A stretch of 64,000 nucleotides of DNA from Salinarchaeum sp. IM2453 (lineage in GTDB: Archaea > Halobacteriota > Halobacteria > Halobacteriales > Salinarchaeaceae), in the NCBI RefSeq assembly GCF_019693215.1, contig NZ_CP081183.1, forward strand, positions 1,925,226 through 1,989,225, written 5' to 3'. Shown here one piece after another: positions 62,412 through 64,000 of the stretch (positions are counted from its first letter, which is position 1; every line of letters begins with the position of its first letter). Made by a program: the position numbers and the translations under genes. Under the pieces are notes generated by a model. The model searched no databases. It was not told the origin of the DNA and was given only the letters and a program-made list of their open reading frames with translations.

Positions 62412-63782
62412 ATGAGTAGTGAAAAATCAACTACTGATATTACGCTTGACTACCCAGCCTCCGATTGGAAAGGTTTCTTTAAACATCACTTTGGTCCTTC
62501 AATGATGTGGGCACTGATCAGCATTGGAGGCAGTCATATTGTATTAGGGCCGGAAATGGCTGCTACGTTTGGTTTATTTGCTGTCTGGGTTTTTGCGTTT
62601 GTCTATGTTGCGAAGTACGGTGCCTGGGAGCTGGGAATACGTTATAATTACGGAGCGGGGGAAAATCCTGTTGAAGCGTATGACCAACTCCCCGGGCCGA
62701 AAAACTGGATGCAATGGTTTACTGTCATTGTATTCGGGGTACTGTACGTTGGAATCACTGCCTCTGTTGGCATGAGCACCGCCGCCTTGGCAGCAGCAAT
62801 TACACCTCTTTCAGTTCCTGTCGCATTCGTCGTGTTTGTCGGCGGTGCAGGTATACTGGTCTTCTTTGCAAAGTACAGTTTATTAGAGAAAATCCTAATT
62901 GGTTTTACCGCAGCACTTGGTGCATTATTGATTCTCGGCGTTTTTGCTGGTCCACCATCCACAGATGTTGCTGCTGAAACCGTATTCTCTCTCAACCTCG
63001 GCGGCGAGCGAACGATTGCGTTTGTTGCGCTCTTTGCTGCCGTTGCTGGATTTGCTCCAACTGGATTTAGTACGAGCGTGCTAATCGGTAGTTGGAGTAT
63101 GGCAAAGGGCGAAGGAGCAAGCCAACTCAAAAAACATGGGCTTGACCCTCACGATGACCAATATCATGATTATATCAAAGAGTGGATACAGACCGGACGA
63201 CGAGACTTTAATATCGGCTATCTTCTGAGTTTTGTTGTTGTCATCGCCATGGTTCTGTTAGCGACAAACGTGCTGTATCCTGATCCACCGGGCGATGAAA
63301 ACTTCGCTATTGCAGTTGGTGAAATTCTTTCCGAATCGTTTGGTGAATGGTCTTTCTGGGCAATGATGCTTGGGGCATTTGCTGCGTTGTATTCAACAGT
63401 AATCACGCTGCTTGATGGTGCATCTCGTGCTGTTGGTGATGTAATTCCAATGGCTATGGAAAACGATGATCTCGATAGCGACCTGATTCGTCGGGTCATG
63501 GTCGTGTTGATTGTCGTTGTGAGTAGTCTTACCGTTCTCATCCTCGGGAACATTCCGGTCACATTACTCGTCTCGGTTGCAGCGATCCTTGCAGTCACCG
63601 AGATCCTATTTTACCCTGCAAACTACTACATTGTCAAAAAGAACCTTCCAGACGCATTCCAACCGTCCCGAGCATGGACTATCTACTATGCACTCAGCTT
63701 AATTGCGGTGCTTGGGTTTGGTGTTATGGGTGCTGCAGTTGAATTAGGGTTTGTTCCAGAACTTGTTGGGCTACTTTCCTAA
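62412..63782 (+). CDS. NRAMP-superfamily transporter lacking canonical metal-site motifs
   Basis: 456 aa with about eleven hydrophobic helices. The overall pattern fits the NRAMP fold, but the first helix reads SIGGSHIVLGPEMAATFG where metal transporters have DPGN, and the sixth reads GFAPTGFSTSVLIGSWSMA where they have MPH. The substrate is therefore probably not a transition metal. It is followed after 53 bases by an FAD-linked oxidase. A TAT-type leader is absent; ATG start MSSEKSTTDITLDYPASDW. Confidence 0.75.
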   Translation: MSSEKSTTDITLDYPASDWKGFFKHHFGPSMMWALISIGGSHIVLGPEMAATFGLFAVWVFAFVYVAKYGAWELGIRYNYGAGENPVEAYDQLPGPKNWMQWFTVIVFGVLYVGITASVGMSTAALAAAITPLSVPVAFVVFVGGAGILVFFAKYSLLEKILIGFTAALGALLILGVFAGPPSTDVAAETVFSLNLGGERTIAFVALFAAVAGFAPTGFSTSVLIGSWSMAKGEGASQLKKHGLDPHDDQYHDYIKEWIQTGRRDFNIGYLLSFVVVIAMVLLATNVLYPDPPGDENFAIAVGEILSESFGEWSFWAMMLGAFAALYSTVITLLDGASRAVGDVIPMAMENDDLDSDLIRRVMVVLIVVVSSLTVLILGNIPVTLLVSVAAILAVTEILFYPANYYIVKKNLPDAFQPSRAWTIYYALSLIAVLGFGVMGAAVELGFVPELVGLLS

Positions 63783-63835
63783 CGAACATACTCAATTTCT
63801 TATATCCTGAATCTAAATGAGCAAGTAGACTGACT

Positions 63836-64000
63836 ATGGAGCACGATTTTCTGACTGAGATTGTCGGCACACAACGCGTTAGCACCGATCCAAGTACGTT
63901 GAATGATCATAGTCATGACTGGGGCACTCCGGACGAACATCATGTGCGTCCCGATGTCGTTGTTTGGCCTCGCTCAACTGAGGAGGTTGCTGCTATCTTA
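63836..64000 (+). CDS. FAD-linked oxidase (GlcD/Dld type), partial
   Basis: The first 55 codons only; it runs off the right edge. EIVGTQRVSTDPSTLNDHSH, then VRPDVVVWPRSTEEVAAIL, is the opening of the FAD-binding-4 domain of glycolate oxidase GlcD and D-lactate dehydrogenases. A 2-hydroxyacid oxidase next to a transporter could mean uptake and oxidation of the same organic acid; this is inference. Confidence 0.75.
   Translation, partial: MEHDFLTEIVGTQRVSTDPSTLNDHSHDWGTPDEHHVRPDVVVWPRSTEEVAAIL

Overview
The window is from a haloarchaeal chromosome. The predicted proteins are strongly acidic, twin-arginine signals and leaderless genes (TATA box about 27 bases before the start codon) are common, and several genes belong to families confined to Halobacteria (RdfA, archaea-specific SMC-related protein, DUF5790, DUF1102, AglM/AglF). 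By eye the DNA is well below 50% GC, which is rare in this class. Together with the many palindrome-ended, TnpB-derived mini-elements this points to Haloquadratum or a close low-GC relative; that placement is inference.

Layout. 1-8.8 kb: a membrane-linked metallophosphoesterase (cut by the window edge), endonuclease III, an NAD-kinase-like protein, an M28 peptidase, a BCCT osmolyte transporter, a CinA-type protein and UDP-glucose dehydrogenase (AglM). 8.8-12.8 kb: a MITE nested in a mobile-element palindrome, the AglF-type nucleotidyltransferase, and a class II aldolase next to MtnA (possible DHAP shunt). 12.8-16.5 kb: mobile relics and a very AT-rich island, then rdfA and a zinc-hook SMC-like gene. 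16.6-31.1 kb: a nearly complete fatty-acid beta-oxidation locus: two acyl-CoA ligases, acyl-CoA dehydrogenase, EtfAB, a membrane Fe-S oxidoreductase (EtfD type), a fused hydroxyacyl-CoA dehydrogenase/enoyl-CoA hydratase, an SDR and a thiolase. 31.1-38.4 kb: housekeeping genes (cysS, idsA, a lone sdhA, tRNA-Glu, lycopene cyclase). 38.7-47.8 kb: an intact IS5-type element with an 8-bp target duplication, an IS630 relic, a frameshifted DUF1102 secreted protein, a bactofilin-like membrane protein, glycerate kinase and several TnpB relics. 47.9-55.9 kb: a TAXI-TRAP transporter operon, a HAD phosphatase and the pnt transhydrogenase operon. 56-64 kb: decayed genes (a cobalamin-binding-type protein and an SDR) interrupted by mobile relics, then an AMP-ligase-like gene, a 7TM histidine kinase, a non-canonical NRAMP-like transporter and the start of an FAD-linked oxidase.

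How it works together. The central block can be read as one route. Fatty acids are activated by either ligase and oxidised by the acyl-CoA dehydrogenase. Electrons pass through EtfAB to the membrane EtfD protein and probably to quinone; hydration, second oxidation and thiolysis are done by the fused enzyme and the thiolase. SdhA and the pnt transhydrogenase serve the same respiratory and redox economy. The accessory signal is a dense set of non-autonomous IS200/IS605-type remnants: at least four elements with the same left-end/TnpB-tail architecture, two further families, and several solo right-end hairpins. They sit in intergenic gaps or broken genes and account for most long non-coding stretches.
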